A DNA stretch of 64,000 nucleotides. Source: Roseomonas acroporae (lineage in GTDB: Bacteria > Pseudomonadota > Alphaproteobacteria > Acetobacterales > Acetobacteraceae). Shown in pieces: positions 44,251 to 52,954 of the stretch. The position numbers and the translations under genes are program-made. Every line of letters begins with the position of its first letter. Position 1 is the first letter of the stretch. The stretch is from positions 62,001 through 126,000 of the forward strand of contig NZ_JALPRX010000038.1 in NCBI RefSeq assembly GCF_023223525.1, in the 5' to 3' direction. The notes under the pieces were generated by a model. The model had not been told where the DNA came from and ran no database searches. It saw only the letters and a list, made by a program, of their open reading frames with translations.

Positions 44251-45120
44251 TCAGTCGCCGCCGCCCAGCGAGTGGACGTAGACGGCGAGCATGTTGACCA
44301 CGGCCGGGTCCAGCCGCACGCCCCAGGCGGGCATGGCGCCGCGCCGGGAATAGGCGATGGAACGCACGATCGAGGCCTTGTCGCCGCCGTAGAGCCAGAC
44401 CTGGTCGTCGAGGCGCGGCGCGCCCATCTCCTGGTTGCCCTGGCCGCGGTCGCCGTGGCAGGAGGCGCAGTTCTCCGCGAACAGCAGGGAGCCGCGCCGC
44501 GCCGCCGGCGCGTCGTCGGCGCGGCCGGTGAGGGAGAGCACGAACTCCGCCGTGTCGCCCACCTGCGCCGCGTTCAGCATGCCGTCGGCCAGGAAGCGCG
44601 GCATCAGCGTCGCGTGCGTGTCGTTGTCGTCGTCGGCGCGCACGCCGTGGGTGATGGTGCGGTGGATCGCGGCGAGGCTGCCGCCCCAGAGCCAGTCGTC
44701 GTCGGCGAGGCTGGGGAAGCCGCCCGCCGCGCCCTGGCCGCCGGCGCCGTGGCAGGCGGCGCAGGTGTTGGCGAAGGCGACGCGGCCGCCGGCCAGCGCG
44801 AAGGCGCGCATCTCCGGATCGGCCGCGACCTCGGCCGGCGTCGCCGCGCGGATGCGCGCCAGCATCGCCTGCTGCTGCTGGCTGCCCGCCGCCAGCTCCT
44901 CGCGCAGCGCGCCGCGCGCGGTCCAGCCGGTCAGGCCGGTGGCGCCGGGGATGGGCAGCGCCGGGTAGAGCACCACCCACACCGCGGCGAAGGCGATGGT
45001 GGCGTAGAAGACGTAGAGCCACCACCGCGGCAGGGGCGTGTTCAGCTCCTTGATGCCGTCCCACTCGTGCCCGGTGGTGTCGGTGCCGGTGATGGCGTCC
45101 TTCTCGATCTTGGTCGGCAT
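44251..45120 (-). CDS. ccoP: cbb3 cytochrome oxidase subunit III, dihaem CcoP
   Basis: The protein has 289 residues. An N-terminal helix (WWLYVFYATIAFAAVWVVLY, about 33-52) anchors two c-type haem domains, with CAACH (near 120) and CASCH (near 216) and the Met ligands in the later segments (TLMPRFLADGML, AMPAWGVRLDP). It passes electrons from cytochrome c to CcoO. The start PTKIEKDAITG then TTGHEWDGIKELNTPLPRWW is a typical family N-terminus. It follows ccoQ by 13 bases. Confidence 0.96.
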   Translation of the reverse strand: MPTKIEKDAITGTDTTGHEWDGIKELNTPLPRWWLYVFYATIAFAAVWVVLYPALPIPGATGLTGWTARGALREELAAGSQQQQAMLARIRAATPAEVAADPEMRAFALAGGRVAFANTCAACHGAGGQGAAGGFPSLADDDWLWGGSLAAIHRTITHGVRADDDNDTHATLMPRFLADGMLNAAQVGDTAEFVLSLTGRADDAPAARRGSLLFAENCASCHGDRGQGNQEMGAPRLDDQVWLYGGDKASIVRSIAYSRRGAMPAWGVRLDPAVVNMLAVYVHSLGGGD

Positions 45121-45133
45121 GGATGCCTCCCCC

Positions 45134-45301
45134 TCAGCGGCCGGGCCGCGCGTCGTCGCGCAGCGGGATATCGGCGAGTTGCTGCAGTCGCTGCCGGCGG
45201 CCGGGCCACAGGGCCCAGGCCAGGATGCCCACGAAGAGCACGAAGAACCACACGATCCAGATGGTCCTGAGCAGCGGGTAGAGAGCGTAGAGCCCGTCCA
45301 T
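45134..45301 (-). CDS. ccoQ: cbb3 oxidase subunit CcoQ
   Basis: The protein has 55 residues: MDGLYALYPLLRTIWIVWFF, a single helix through GILAWALWPG, then RRQRLQQLADIPLRDDARPG. The short helix plus the WALWPGRRQR motif is the CcoQ/FixQ signature. It stabilises CcoP-CcoNO association. The start is at 45301, 12 bases after the ccoO stop. Confidence 0.93.
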   Translation of the reverse strand: MDGLYALYPLLRTIWIVWFFVLFVGILAWALWPGRRQRLQQLADIPLRDDARPGR

Positions 45302-45313
45302 GGCGGCGCGCCC

Positions 45314-46045
45314 CTATTGCTGCCGGACCCGGTCCGGCGTCACGTCGCCGAAGCGGACCAGGGTGCCGAGCATCTGCAGGTAGGCCACCAGCGCGTCCAT
45401 CTCGGTCACCGGCCCGTCCTCCTCGTCGAAATTCGCCTGCCGCGCGCGGCCGTAGCGGCCGGCGAAGGCGGTGCCGTCACGCTCGGGGCGCGCCTGCGCC
45501 TCGAGGTCGGCCACGGCGCTGGCGATCATCGCCTCGGTGTAGGGCACGCCCACCGCGCGCAGCGTGCGCAGGTGGTCGGCGACGTCGTCGTAGCGCAGCG
45601 GCCGGTCGAGGAAGCCGTAGGCCGGCATGATGCTCTCCGGCACCACCGAGCGCGGGTCGCGCAGGTGCAGCACGTGCCAGCTGTCGGAGTAGCGGCCGCC
45701 GACGCGGGCGAGGTCCGGCCCGGTGCGCTTCGAGCCCCACTGGAAGGGATGGTCGTACATGCTCTCGGCGGCGAGGCTGTAGTGGCCGTAGCGCTCGGCC
45801 TCGTCGCGCAGCGGGCGGACCATCTGGCTGTGGCAGTTGTAGCAGCCCTCGCGCATGTAGATGTTGCGGCCCATCAGCTCGAGCGGCGTGTAGGGGCGCA
45901 CCCCCTCGACGCGCTCGATCGTCGTCTCCACCGCGAAGAGCGGCACGATCTGCACCAGGCCGCCGATCGAGACGGTGATCAGGGTGAGCACGCCGAGCAG
46001 GATGACGTTGCGCTCGATGATGGCGTGGCTGAAGCGCTTGAGCAT
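45314..46045 (-). CDS. ccoO: cbb3 oxidase subunit II, monohaem CcoO
   Basis: The protein has 243 residues. The N-terminal helix ([20 protein letters not shown]) is followed by [20 protein letters not shown] with the CxxCH haem site (near 70-74), [20 protein letters not shown] and the Met ligand region [14 protein letters not shown]. The start is ATG 46045, 11 bases downstream of the ccoN stop. Much longer in-frame extensions run antisense to nothing recognisable and were not used. Confidence 0.96.
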   Translation of the reverse strand: MLKRFSHAIIERNVILLGVLTLITVSIGGLVQIVPLFAVETTIERVEGVRPYTPLELMGRNIYMREGCYNCHSQMVRPLRDEAERYGHYSLAAESMYDHPFQWGSKRTGPDLARVGGRYSDSWHVLHLRDPRSVVPESIMPAYGFLDRPLRYDDVADHLRTLRAVGVPYTEAMIASAVADLEAQARPERDGTAFAGRYGRARQANFDEEDGPVTEMDALVAYLQMLGTLVRFGDVTPDRVRQQ

Positions 46046-46056
46046 GGCTCCCTCCC

Positions 46057-47547
46057 TCACTCGGCCGCGACGGCGGCGGCCGGCGCCGGCATCGCGGCGG
46101 CTGGCTGCGGCGCTGCGGCGATGGTGCGCCAGACGTTGAAGGCCATCAGCAGGGCGCCGCCGAGGTAGAGCAGGCCGCCCAGCAGGCGGATCACGTAGTA
46201 GGGGTGCATGGCCGCGACGCCTTCCACGAAGCTGTACTGGAGGAAGCCGTTGGCGTCGTAGGCGCGCCACATCAGCCCCTGCATGATGCCCGCCACCCAC
46301 ATCGCGGTGATGTAGAGCACGATGCCGAGCGTCGCGAGCCAGAAGTGCCAGGAGATCAGCCGCGTCGACCACATGGCGCGGCGCTGCCACAGGACGGGGA
46401 TCAGCCAGTACAGCGCGCCGAAGGTGATGAAGCCGTTCCAGCCCAGCGCGCCGGAATGCACGTGGCCGATGGTCCAGTCGGTGTAGTGCGAGAGCGAGTT
46501 CACCGCCCGGATCGACATCACCGGCCCCTCGAAGGTGGCCATGGCGTAGAAGCCGACGGCGGCGACGGAGAAGCGCAGCGCCGGATCGGTGCGCAGCTTG
46601 TCCCAGGCGCCCGAGAGCGTCATCAGCCCGTTGATGGCGCCGCCCCAGGAGGGCATCCACAGCATGATGCTGAACACCATGCCGAGGGTCGAGGCCCAGT
46701 CCGGCAGCGCGGTGTAGTGCAGGTGGTGCGGCCCGGCCCAGATGTAGAGGAAGACCAGCGACCAGAAGTGCACGATGGACAGGCGGTAGGAGTAGATCGG
46801 CCGGTCGGCCTGCTTCGGGATGAAGTAGTACATGATCCCGAGGAAGCCCGCCGTCAGGAAGAAGCCCACCGCGTTGTGGCCGTACCACCACTGGATCATC
46901 GCGTCCTGCACGCCCGAGGGCACGCTGTAGGACTTGGCGTGCAGCAGGTCGATCGGCAGGGCGATGTTGTTGCCCAGGTGCAGCATCGCCACGGTGATGA
47001 TGAAGGCGAGGAAGAACCAGTTGGCGACGTAGATGTGCGGCTCCTCGCGCCGGATCACCGTGCCGACGAAGGCGACGAGGTAGATCACCCAGACCAGGGT
47101 CAGCCACAGGTCGGTGTACCATTCCGGCTCGGCGTACTCGCGGCCCTGCGTGTAGCCGAGCACGTAGCCGCTCGCCGCCAGCAGGATGAAGAGCTGGTAG
47201 CCCCAGAACAGGAACCAGCCCATCGGCTCGCCGCCGAACAGGCGGGCGCGGCAGGTGCGCTGCACCACGTAGAGCGTGGTGCAGAACAGCGCGCAGCCGC
47301 CGAAGGCGAAGATCACCGCCGAGGTGTGCAGCGGCCGGATCCGCCCGAAGCTGGTCCATTCGAGGCCGAGGTTGAGCTGCGGCCAGGCGAGCTGCGAGGC
47401 CGCCACCACGCCGACCAGGAAGCCGACCACGCCCCAGAACACGGTCGCGATGGCGAAGGCCCGGATCGGCCCGTCCACGTATTCCGGTGCGGCCGGCCTC
47501 GCCTCGGCCACGCCGCCCGGCCTTTCGGCAACGTTGCCGTCCATCAT
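46057..47547 (-). CDS. ccoN: cbb3 oxidase catalytic subunit CcoN
   Basis: The protein has 496 residues and belongs to the haem-copper oxidase superfamily, C type. Haem and CuB ligands are in [51 protein letters not shown], and [20 protein letters not shown]. It reduces O2 with high affinity and pumps protons. ATG 47547 has GGGGAGACCAGGG upstream; the in-frame extension beyond it is Pro/Arg-rich. It is the first gene of the ccoNOQPGHIS order. The FNR/FixK-like box at 47711-47724 lies 164 bases before the start. Confidence 0.97.
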   Translation of the reverse strand: MMDGNVAERPGGVAEARPAAPEYVDGPIRAFAIATVFWGVVGFLVGVVAASQLAWPQLNLGLEWTSFGRIRPLHTSAVIFAFGGCALFCTTLYVVQRTCRARLFGGEPMGWFLFWGYQLFILLAASGYVLGYTQGREYAEPEWYTDLWLTLVWVIYLVAFVGTVIRREEPHIYVANWFFLAFIITVAMLHLGNNIALPIDLLHAKSYSVPSGVQDAMIQWWYGHNAVGFFLTAGFLGIMYYFIPKQADRPIYSYRLSIVHFWSLVFLYIWAGPHHLHYTALPDWASTLGMVFSIMLWMPSWGGAINGLMTLSGAWDKLRTDPALRFSVAAVGFYAMATFEGPVMSIRAVNSLSHYTDWTIGHVHSGALGWNGFITFGALYWLIPVLWQRRAMWSTRLISWHFWLATLGIVLYITAMWVAGIMQGLMWRAYDANGFLQYSFVEGVAAMHPYYVIRLLGGLLYLGGALLMAFNVWRTIAAAPQPAAAMPAPAAAVAAE

Positions 47548-47994
47548 CCCTGGTCTCCCCTGGAGCGACCTGCCGGCCGCCAGCCTCGGGCGTTCCGGCG
47601 CGTGAGCAGGGCCAGGGGCGGCCGGCCGCGTCGGCGCCCGGCCCCTCCTGGCACGGGGCACGATCCCGCGCCTCCGCCCTGCCAGGATCGCGAACGGCGC
47701 CGGCGGGGCCTTGATGTGGGTCAAGCCGCCGGGGCGGGCGGGCGGAAGCCCGGGTGGCCGTGTCGGCGGGGCCACAGCATGCCGGCCGGGCATGGCGGCC
47801 CGCCGGGCGCGCGGGCGGCACCTTCGGGCCGGCGCATCCCGCCGCGGGTGCCCATCGCGGGCGCGGCGCGTCGCCGGTCCGGCCCCGGTGCCCGCGCGGG
47901 GCCCGCCGCCGGCACCGGGGCCGCCGGGGGGGCGCCGGGGGCCGGCACGCGGCTAGTCCCGCCTGCCAGTCCCGCCTGCCGGTCCCGCGCGCCG
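47548..47994. other. ccoN upstream region
   Basis: This 447-base gap between the SafE-like gene and ccoN contains the FNR/FixK-like box and otherwise GC-rich, repeat-poor sequence. A TGCCAGTCCCGCC-type short repeat lies near 47960-47985. No gene is seen. Confidence 0.5.
47711..47724 (-). promoter_or_regulatory. FNR/FixK-type box upstream of ccoN
   Basis: TTGATGTGGGTCAA matches TTGAT-N4-ATCAA at 9 of 10 defined bases (G for A at the first base of the second arm). It lies 164 bases upstream of the ccoN ATG, consistent with oxygen-dependent control of cbb3 by FnrL, FixK or Anr proteins, which is established in other alphaproteobacteria. Confidence 0.65.
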
Positions 47995-48687
47995 TCAGGC
48001 CAGGACGCGCACCGCCAGCCCGCCCAGCACGACGGCATTCAGCACCAGCACGGCAACGCCCACGAGGCGAAGGCGCTGGCCGTGGCGGCGGGCGATGGCG
48101 CCGCCGAGCAGGGCGACCGCCGACAGCGCCGGTGCCGTGCCGAGCGCGAAGCACAGCATCGACAGCCACCCCGCCAGGGCGCTGCCCGAGGCCGCCGCCG
48201 CCGCCAGCGCGCCGTAGAGCAGGCCGCAGGGCAGGGCGGAGAGGATGAGGCCGAGCGTCAGGCCGTGCAGGGAACGCGACCAGGCCGCCAGCCGCGCGAC
48301 CGGGAGCCGCGGCACGGGCAGGGGAAGGCCCGACAGGCCAGCCGCCCGCAGCAGCATCGTCGCCGCGCCGAGCGCCAGCAGGAAGGCCAGCGGCCAGCGC
48401 AGCCCGGAGGCGGATGCCGCCAGCCCGGCCAGCCCGCCCGACAGGGCGCCGAGCAGGCCGTAGCCCAGCATGCGGCCCAGGTGGTAAGGCAGCAGGGCCG
48501 CCCCGGCGAGCCGCCGCAACGCCGGCCCCCCGGCCAGCCCGGCCGACTGGACCAGCACGAACGGCGCGCACATCCCGGCGCAATGCGTCACGCCGCCCGC
48601 CAGCCCGGCCAGGAACAGCGTGCCGCAGAGCGTGGCCAGACCCCCCGTCCCGAGGGCAGTCAGATCGTGCAGGCAATCGGCCAGCAT
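47995..48687 (-). CDS. SafE/DsbD-like membrane protein, probable cbb3 copper accessory
   Basis: The protein has 230 residues and about six membrane helices. Two Cys-bearing motifs characteristic of the DsbD_2/TauE-SafE-like group are seen: [18 protein letters not shown] (about 31-49) and [15 protein letters not shown] (about 145-160). Genes of this kind commonly accompany ccoNOQP and are thought to help copper or thiol delivery. It is on the same strand as ccoN but 447 bases upstream, so it probably has its own promoter. An alternative view is a general cytochrome biogenesis transmembrane protein. Confidence 0.8.
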   Translation of the reverse strand: MLADCLHDLTALGTGGLATLCGTLFLAGLAGGVTHCAGMCAPFVLVQSAGLAGGPALRRLAGAALLPYHLGRMLGYGLLGALSGGLAGLAASASGLRWPLAFLLALGAATMLLRAAGLSGLPLPVPRLPVARLAAWSRSLHGLTLGLILSALPCGLLYGALAAAAASGSALAGWLSMLCFALGTAPALSAVALLGGAIARRHGQRLRLVGVAVLVLNAVVLGGLAVRVLA

Positions 48688-48818
48688 GTTCCCTTCCCGA
48701 GCGGGATCCGATCGGTTCGGGGGCCTTCCGGCCCGGGCCCCGACCGGACGGCTTCCCCGCGAGCGGTACCCGGCCGGCCCGGCCGGCCGCGCCGTTCGCG
48801 GGCCTCCGGCGGTTCGCT

Positions 48819-48895
48819 TAGAGCATTTCCAGGCTGGGTGTACTCGCCCGGCGACTTGGAAAACGCGAAAAACCAGAAGGCCGGAACGGCTCTAG
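48819..48895 (+). repeat. E-module copy with half a P palindrome
   Basis: TAGAGCATTTCCAGGCTGGG, the hairpin around TACTCGCCC, GGCGACTTGGAAAACGCGAA and AAACCAGAAGGC give the same 63-base length as the tandem units at 18114. It is followed by CCGGAACGGCTCTAG, one arm only of the P palindrome. Confidence 0.75.
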
Positions 48896-49188
48896 CGCCC
48901 GTCGCCGGCGACGGCATTGCGCTCGGTCAAGGACGATCCCGCCGCGCGCCCGTTGCGTTGCGGCCCCTGCGTTGCGGCCCCTGCGTTGCGTCTCCGTCCT
49001 GCCATGGGGAGGGCGCGCTTCCGGTCCGGCCGGCCGATCCGCCAGCCCGAGAGTCGATGCATGAAAGCGGTTGCATCATTGCATGCCTCCCACAACTCGT
49101 TCGTGCTAACATCTTCCGCGATCGCCTCCAGGCCCACCTCGATGTCGGGGCGGGTCCGGAGACCGTCGGCGGCAGGGCCCGATTCCAT
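48892..49188 (-). CDS. Possible small gene or gene remnant
   Basis: The protein would have 98 residues. The N-terminal half reads like real protein: RTRPDIEVGLEAIAEDVSTN, then ELWEACNDATAFMHRLSGWR, amphipathic and acidic, with less biased codons than neighbours. The second half is Arg/Gly-rich low complexity and crosses the GTTGCGGCCCC tandem. The same frame stays open upstream to 49329 (DAFLPEISSEYLDRLPLPPS) without a good start. I do not recognise it. It may be the 3'-damaged relic of a gene. Confidence 0.3.
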   Translation of the reverse strand: MESGPAADGLRTRPDIEVGLEAIAEDVSTNELWEACNDATAFMHRLSGWRIGRPDRKRALPMAGRRRNAGAATQGPQRNGRAAGSSLTERNAVAGDGR

Positions 49189-49334
49189 TCTTCGGGACGG
49201 CGGCAGCGGCAGTCGGTCGAGATATTCCGAAGATATTTCAGGGAGGAAAGCGTCGGGCGGGCGTTGCGTCGCGGGCCGGGATCCCGCGCGTCCGGGTGCC
49301 AGCGGGGCGCCGGCGCGGCGATCATTGGCTCACA

Positions 49335-49500
49335 AACGTGAGAATGGAATGAATCCAGTCCATTTTTCGATGGCAATGCTGCACAGCAACACGTATGAAT
49401 TAGCTAAGAACATGTACAAAGAAGGCAATCTTACTTTTTGGATAGCCCCTTCGAAATTCCGCCTTCTTTCGCCTAAGTGAGATTCCTGATCGACCGGAGA
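49335..49500 (+). promoter_or_regulatory. AT-rich leader of the NRPS-like island
   Basis: Composition drops sharply here (for example ACGTATGAATTAGCTAAGAA, then TGTACAAAGAAGGCAATC, CTTACTTTTTGGATAGCC). The region directly precedes the GTG start at 49506, so it is the best promoter candidate, and the composition break suggests DNA acquired from a lower-GC source. Confidence 0.5.
49349..49480 (+). CDS. Possible 43-residue ORF in the AT-rich leader
   Basis: ATG 49349 opens MNPVHFSMAMLHSNTYELAK, then NMYKEGNLTFWIAPSKFRLL, then SPK. The composition is unlike the genome, with all twenty-residue windows rich in Asn, Lys and Tyr. It ends 25 bases before the DUF6875-like gene. Upstream GAGAATGGA gives a poor ribosome site. 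It may be a true small peptide, or simply AT-rich leader that happens to be open. Confidence 0.25.
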   Translation: MNPVHFSMAMLHSNTYELAKNMYKEGNLTFWIAPSKFRLLSPK

Positions 49501-49505
49501 GTCAC

Positions 49506-50234
49506 GTGAACGCTGGACTGCTCGGGCCGCTTCGCACCCCACGCGCTGCCCTGGATGCCATCCGTCTCAATGAGGATCCGGCGCAAGCCAGGGAGCTCCA
49601 GGCTCTCGGCGAGGCGGCCAACTACGTCCTCAGCCTGACCAGACCGCACCCGGAACTCGGCCGATCGGGCTCGGTCTGTCCCTATGCCGCGGGCGGGCTG
49701 CAGCGCCAGAGCATCCTGCTGACCTCCCTGTCCCTCGACACGCCGGACCACGACGCCCTCGCGCAGGTTATGCACGGCGTCAGGAACATGGTCATCGAGA
49801 TGGGCGGGACGCCCGAGGAAGCGAAGCTGCGCGCCATCCTGGTCGTCCTGACGGGCCTGGACACGAGCGAGGCGGCCCCGCTGGTCGAGAGCGTCCAGCG
49901 GGAGCTGAAGCCGTTCTTCGTCTCCGTCGGGCTGATGATCGGCGAGTTCTTCCCGGGCTGCGCCGCCCCCGGGCTGCACAACCCCGACTTCAGGCCGCTC
50001 GACACCAGCTTCTGCGGCCTCGCGGTGCGCCGGATGATGGCGAACGACGTGGTTTTCCTGCTGGACCAGGACTGCTATGTGCGGAGCTACCTGGACGAGT
50101 TCGGCCAGGACGGGGCGAAGCGGCTGGCTCGGATGCTGGCCGACGGCAGCTGCCCGCCGCACCGGGCGGAGGCCATCGGCCAACTGCTCGCCGAGCGGGC
50201 CGGCACGTCGCGACTGGTGGCCGCCGAGGCCTGA
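49506..50234 (+). CDS. DUF6875-like protein
   Basis: The protein has 242 residues. It shows the pattern I associate with DUF6875: HPELGRSGSVCPYAAGGLQR early (about 48-67), a central helical part (MHGVRNMVIEMGGTPEEAKL), and GLHNPDFRPLDTSFCGLAVR then RMMANDVVFLLD (about 157-190). No cofactor motif or signal peptide is seen. DUF6875 genes often sit beside NRPS or PKS genes; here the next gene, 89 bases on, is a single-module NRPS-like enzyme, so the two are probably one transcription unit. The biochemical role is unknown. GTG 49506 follows GACCGGAGAG. Confidence 0.7.
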   Translation: MNAGLLGPLRTPRAALDAIRLNEDPAQARELQALGEAANYVLSLTRPHPELGRSGSVCPYAAGGLQRQSILLTSLSLDTPDHDALAQVMHGVRNMVIEMGGTPEEAKLRAILVVLTGLDTSEAAPLVESVQRELKPFFVSVGLMIGEFFPGCAAPGLHNPDFRPLDTSFCGLAVRRMMANDVVFLLDQDCYVRSYLDEFGQDGAKRLARMLADGSCPPHRAEAIGQLLAERAGTSRLVAAEA

Positions 50235-50323
50235 CGGCACGGAGGCCGATCCGCCGCCGGCCTGCACACATCCGGGGCTGCCGGCGGCGACTCCCCTCCG
50301 GCTTGGCAAGGATTGGTCGCCAG

Positions 50324-52954
50324 ATGCACCAGGCTGCAGCGAGCACGTTCCCGGCGCCATGGCGCGCCGACGGTCTGCTGGCGGCGGGGCAGCCGGGCCC
50401 CGGCACCACGGCCACGCCGCCATCCGCCGCCGCCAGGAACGAGCGGCTGCACGACAAGTTCGTCCGCTGGGCGAGGGCGCGGCCCAACGACACCGCCATC
50501 CTGCATGACGGCCGCCGCTGGACCTATCGCGAGCTCGACGAGTGGTCCAACCAGCTGGCCCACCTGCTGCGCGAGAACGGGGCCCTGCCGGGTTCGCTCG
50601 TCGGCCTCTGCCTCGACCGCTCGCCCATGCTGGTCGCCGCCGTCCTGGCCGTGCTGAAGGCCGGGGCCGCCTACGTGCCGCTCGACCCAGCCTATCCGGC
50701 CGAGCGGCTGGGGCTGATGCTCGCCGACAGCCGGCCCTCGGTGCTGCTCACCCGCGGCGAGGCGCGGGACCGCCTCGGCTACGACGGCACGGTCCTCGAT
50801 CTCGACCGGCCGCCGCGCCGCGTGGAGGACTGCCCCCGCGAGGCGCCGGAGCGCGACGCCGCGACCGACGGCCTGGCCTGCGTCTTCTACACCTCGGGCT
50901 CCACCGGGCGGCCGAAGGGCGTGGCGCTGCGCCACACGGCGACGGCCATGATCGAGTGGGCCGCGGGCATCTTCACCAGCGGCGAGCTTTCCCGCGTCGC
51001 GGCGACCACCTCCATCTGCTTCGACCCGTCGGTGTTCGAGATCTTCGCGCCGCTGAGCCTGGGCGGCACGATGGTGCTGAAGAAGGACCTGCTCCAGCCC
51101 TTCGACCCCGCCGAGCGGCCGACGCTGCTGAACGGCGTGCCCTCCGCCTTCGCCGAGCTGGCCAGGGCCGGGCGGATCCCGGACTCGGTCCGGGTCATCA
51201 ACGTGGGCGGCGAGCGGCTGACGGCGCGGCTGGCGCGCGAGATCTACGCCGCCTCCCGCGTCGAGCAGGTCTGGAACCACTACGGCCCGACCGAGGCCAC
51301 GATCTGCACCTGCGTCGCGCTGGTGACGCCGGATGCCGAGGTGGACCCGCCCATCGGCCACGGCATCGCCGGCGCCCTCCTGCACGTGCTCGACGACGAG
51401 CTGCAGCCGGTCGCGGCGGGCGAGGTCGGCGAGCTGTTCATCGGCGGTCCCTCCCTGGCGGCCGGCTACCTGAACCGGCCCGACCTGACCGCCGAACGCT
51501 TCCTGCCCGATCCCTTCGTCGGCGGCGCCGCCCGGATGTACCGGACCGGCGACCTGGTGCGGCGCGCGCCCGACGGCGCGCTCCACTTCGTCGGCCGCAG
51601 CGGCCAGCAGGTGAAGTTCCGCGGCGTGCGCATGGAGCTCGACGAGATCGAGGCCGCGCTGTGCCGGCTGGACCTCGTCGCCGAGGCGGTGATCCTGCCG
51701 GTCGAGCGGAACGGCACGGTGGACGACCTCGTGGCCGTCGTCACCGCCCGGGCACCGCTGACCCTGCCTGCCATGCGCCAGGCGCTGCGCGAATCGCTGC
51801 CCGCGGCCATGCTGCCCACCAAGCTCGTCACCGTCGCCACGATGCCGCTCACCCCATCGGGCAAGACGGACCGGCAGGCCCTGCGCCATCTCGTGCTCCC
51901 CGCCGTCGAGGAGGCGCCGGGGCAGGAGGCGGAGGGCGTCGCCGACCCGATCCTCAGCCCGTTCGAGGAGGTGATCCTCTCCGTCTTCCGCGCGGTGCTC
52001 CGCCAGCCCGGCCTCACCAAGGACGACGACTTCTTCGACCATGGCGGCGATTCCCTCCTGGCCGTGAACGCCGCCCTGCGCCTCGAGGAGCTGCTCGGCC
52101 TCGTCGTGCCGAGCGCGCTGCTGCATCACGGGCGCACCGCCTCGGCGCTGGCGCCGATGCTGCAAAGCAAGGACCAGGCGCGTGGCCACCTCACGGTCAT
52201 GCAGCCGCTCGGGGAGGGGGTGCCGCTGTTCTGCCTGCCCGACGTGTTCGGCCGCCCGGTCAGCTTCCTCAGCTTCGCCCAGCAGTGGCGCGGCGAGCGC
52301 CCGGTGTACGGGCTGCTGCCGGGGCCGCTGGAGGCGGAGGTCATCGCGTCGCCCTCGCTGGAGGCGCTGACGCGGGCCTACCGGCGGGAGATCGAGCAGC
52401 TGTGGCCGGACGGGCCCTGCCTCCTGGTCGGGTACTCGGCCGGCGCGATCCCGGCCGTCGACCTGGCCTGCGCGCTGGAAGCCGCGGGGCGCACCGTCAC
52501 GCTGATCCTGATCGACCCGATCGCCCAGCGCCTCTCGGTCGACATGCGGGAGATCAGGCAGCGGACCCGGCAGGCCGCCTACGCGCTCTGCACCCGCGGC
52601 CCGAAGGCGGCCCGCCAGGTCTTCCTGGAGCGCCACGTGCCGGAATGGATCCCGCCCGCCTACCGGGACATCACCGCGGCCATGCTGCAGGCCGAACGCG
52701 ACTGGCAGCCCCGCCGCTTCCACGGCAGGACGATCCTGGTGACCTGCGGCCGGAGCTGGTTCGACCGCACGGCACCACGGTTCCGGAACTGGCTGCACAC
52801 GCGCCTCGCCTTCGGCTGGCACGCCTTCCTGGACGGGGAGATCCGCACCAGGTCGATCGACACGGACCACTACCAGATCGTGCGCAAGCCCGCGGTGTAC
52901 GAGCTGACCGCGGGGCTGCGGGAAGCGCTGCGCGAGCTGCCCGCGGCCGGCTGA
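50324..52954 (+). CDS. Single-module NRPS-like enzyme, A-PCP-TE
   Basis: The protein has 876 residues. Adenylation domain (about 30-525): YTSGSTGRPKGVAL (188), CFDPSVFEIFAPLSLGG with the Asp that binds an alpha-amino group, NHYGPTEATICTC, YRTGDLVRRAPDG, and the catalytic Lys in LTPSGKTDRQAL. Carrier domain: DDDFFDHGGDSLLAV with the phosphopantetheine Ser near 573. Thioesterase (about 625-876): VGYSAGAIPAVDLA with the GxSxG Ser, LILIDPIAQRLS, and DTDHYQIV for the His. There is no condensation domain, so the loaded aminoacyl group must be released, cyclised or transferred directly. The start is ATG 50324 or in-frame TTG 50303. Confidence 0.9.
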   Translation: MHQAAASTFPAPWRADGLLAAGQPGPGTTATPPSAAARNERLHDKFVRWARARPNDTAILHDGRRWTYRELDEWSNQLAHLLRENGALPGSLVGLCLDRSPMLVAAVLAVLKAGAAYVPLDPAYPAERLGLMLADSRPSVLLTRGEARDRLGYDGTVLDLDRPPRRVEDCPREAPERDAATDGLACVFYTSGSTGRPKGVALRHTATAMIEWAAGIFTSGELSRVAATTSICFDPSVFEIFAPLSLGGTMVLKKDLLQPFDPAERPTLLNGVPSAFAELARAGRIPDSVRVINVGGERLTARLAREIYAASRVEQVWNHYGPTEATICTCVALVTPDAEVDPPIGHGIAGALLHVLDDELQPVAAGEVGELFIGGPSLAAGYLNRPDLTAERFLPDPFVGGAARMYRTGDLVRRAPDGALHFVGRSGQQVKFRGVRMELDEIEAALCRLDLVAEAVILPVERNGTVDDLVAVVTARAPLTLPAMRQALRESLPAAMLPTKLVTVATMPLTPSGKTDRQALRHLVLPAVEEAPGQEAEGVADPILSPFEEVILSVFRAVLRQPGLTKDDDFFDHGGDSLLAVNAALRLEELLGLVVPSALLHHGRTASALAPMLQSKDQARGHLTVMQPLGEGVPLFCLPDVFGRPVSFLSFAQQWRGERPVYGLLPGPLEAEVIASPSLEALTRAYRREIEQLWPDGPCLLVGYSAGAIPAVDLACALEAAGRTVTLILIDPIAQRLSVDMREIRQRTRQAAYALCTRGPKAARQVFLERHVPEWIPPAYRDITAAMLQAERDWQPRRFHGRTILVTCGRSWFDRTAPRFRNWLHTRLAFGWHAFLDGEIRTRSIDTDHYQIVRKPAVYELTAGLREALRELPAAG

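Larger units (their letters stand above)
48688..49505. other. 818-base gap: boundary region with repeats and AT-rich leader
   Basis: This gap separates the cbb3 locus from the NRPS-like island. It holds an E-module copy (48819-48881), a GTTGCGGCCCCTGC tandem (about 48952-48990), a possible minus-strand gene remnant and an AT-rich stretch (about 49335-49500). These are listed separately. It is a candidate integration boundary, though I see no integrase, tRNA or direct-repeat attachment pair. Confidence 0.6.

Noticed and set aside
45314-48676. An 1120-codon minus-strand frame that includes ccoO
   Set aside because: Only its last 243 codons encode CcoO. The rest is in the wrong frame of ccoN and beyond, with no family character.
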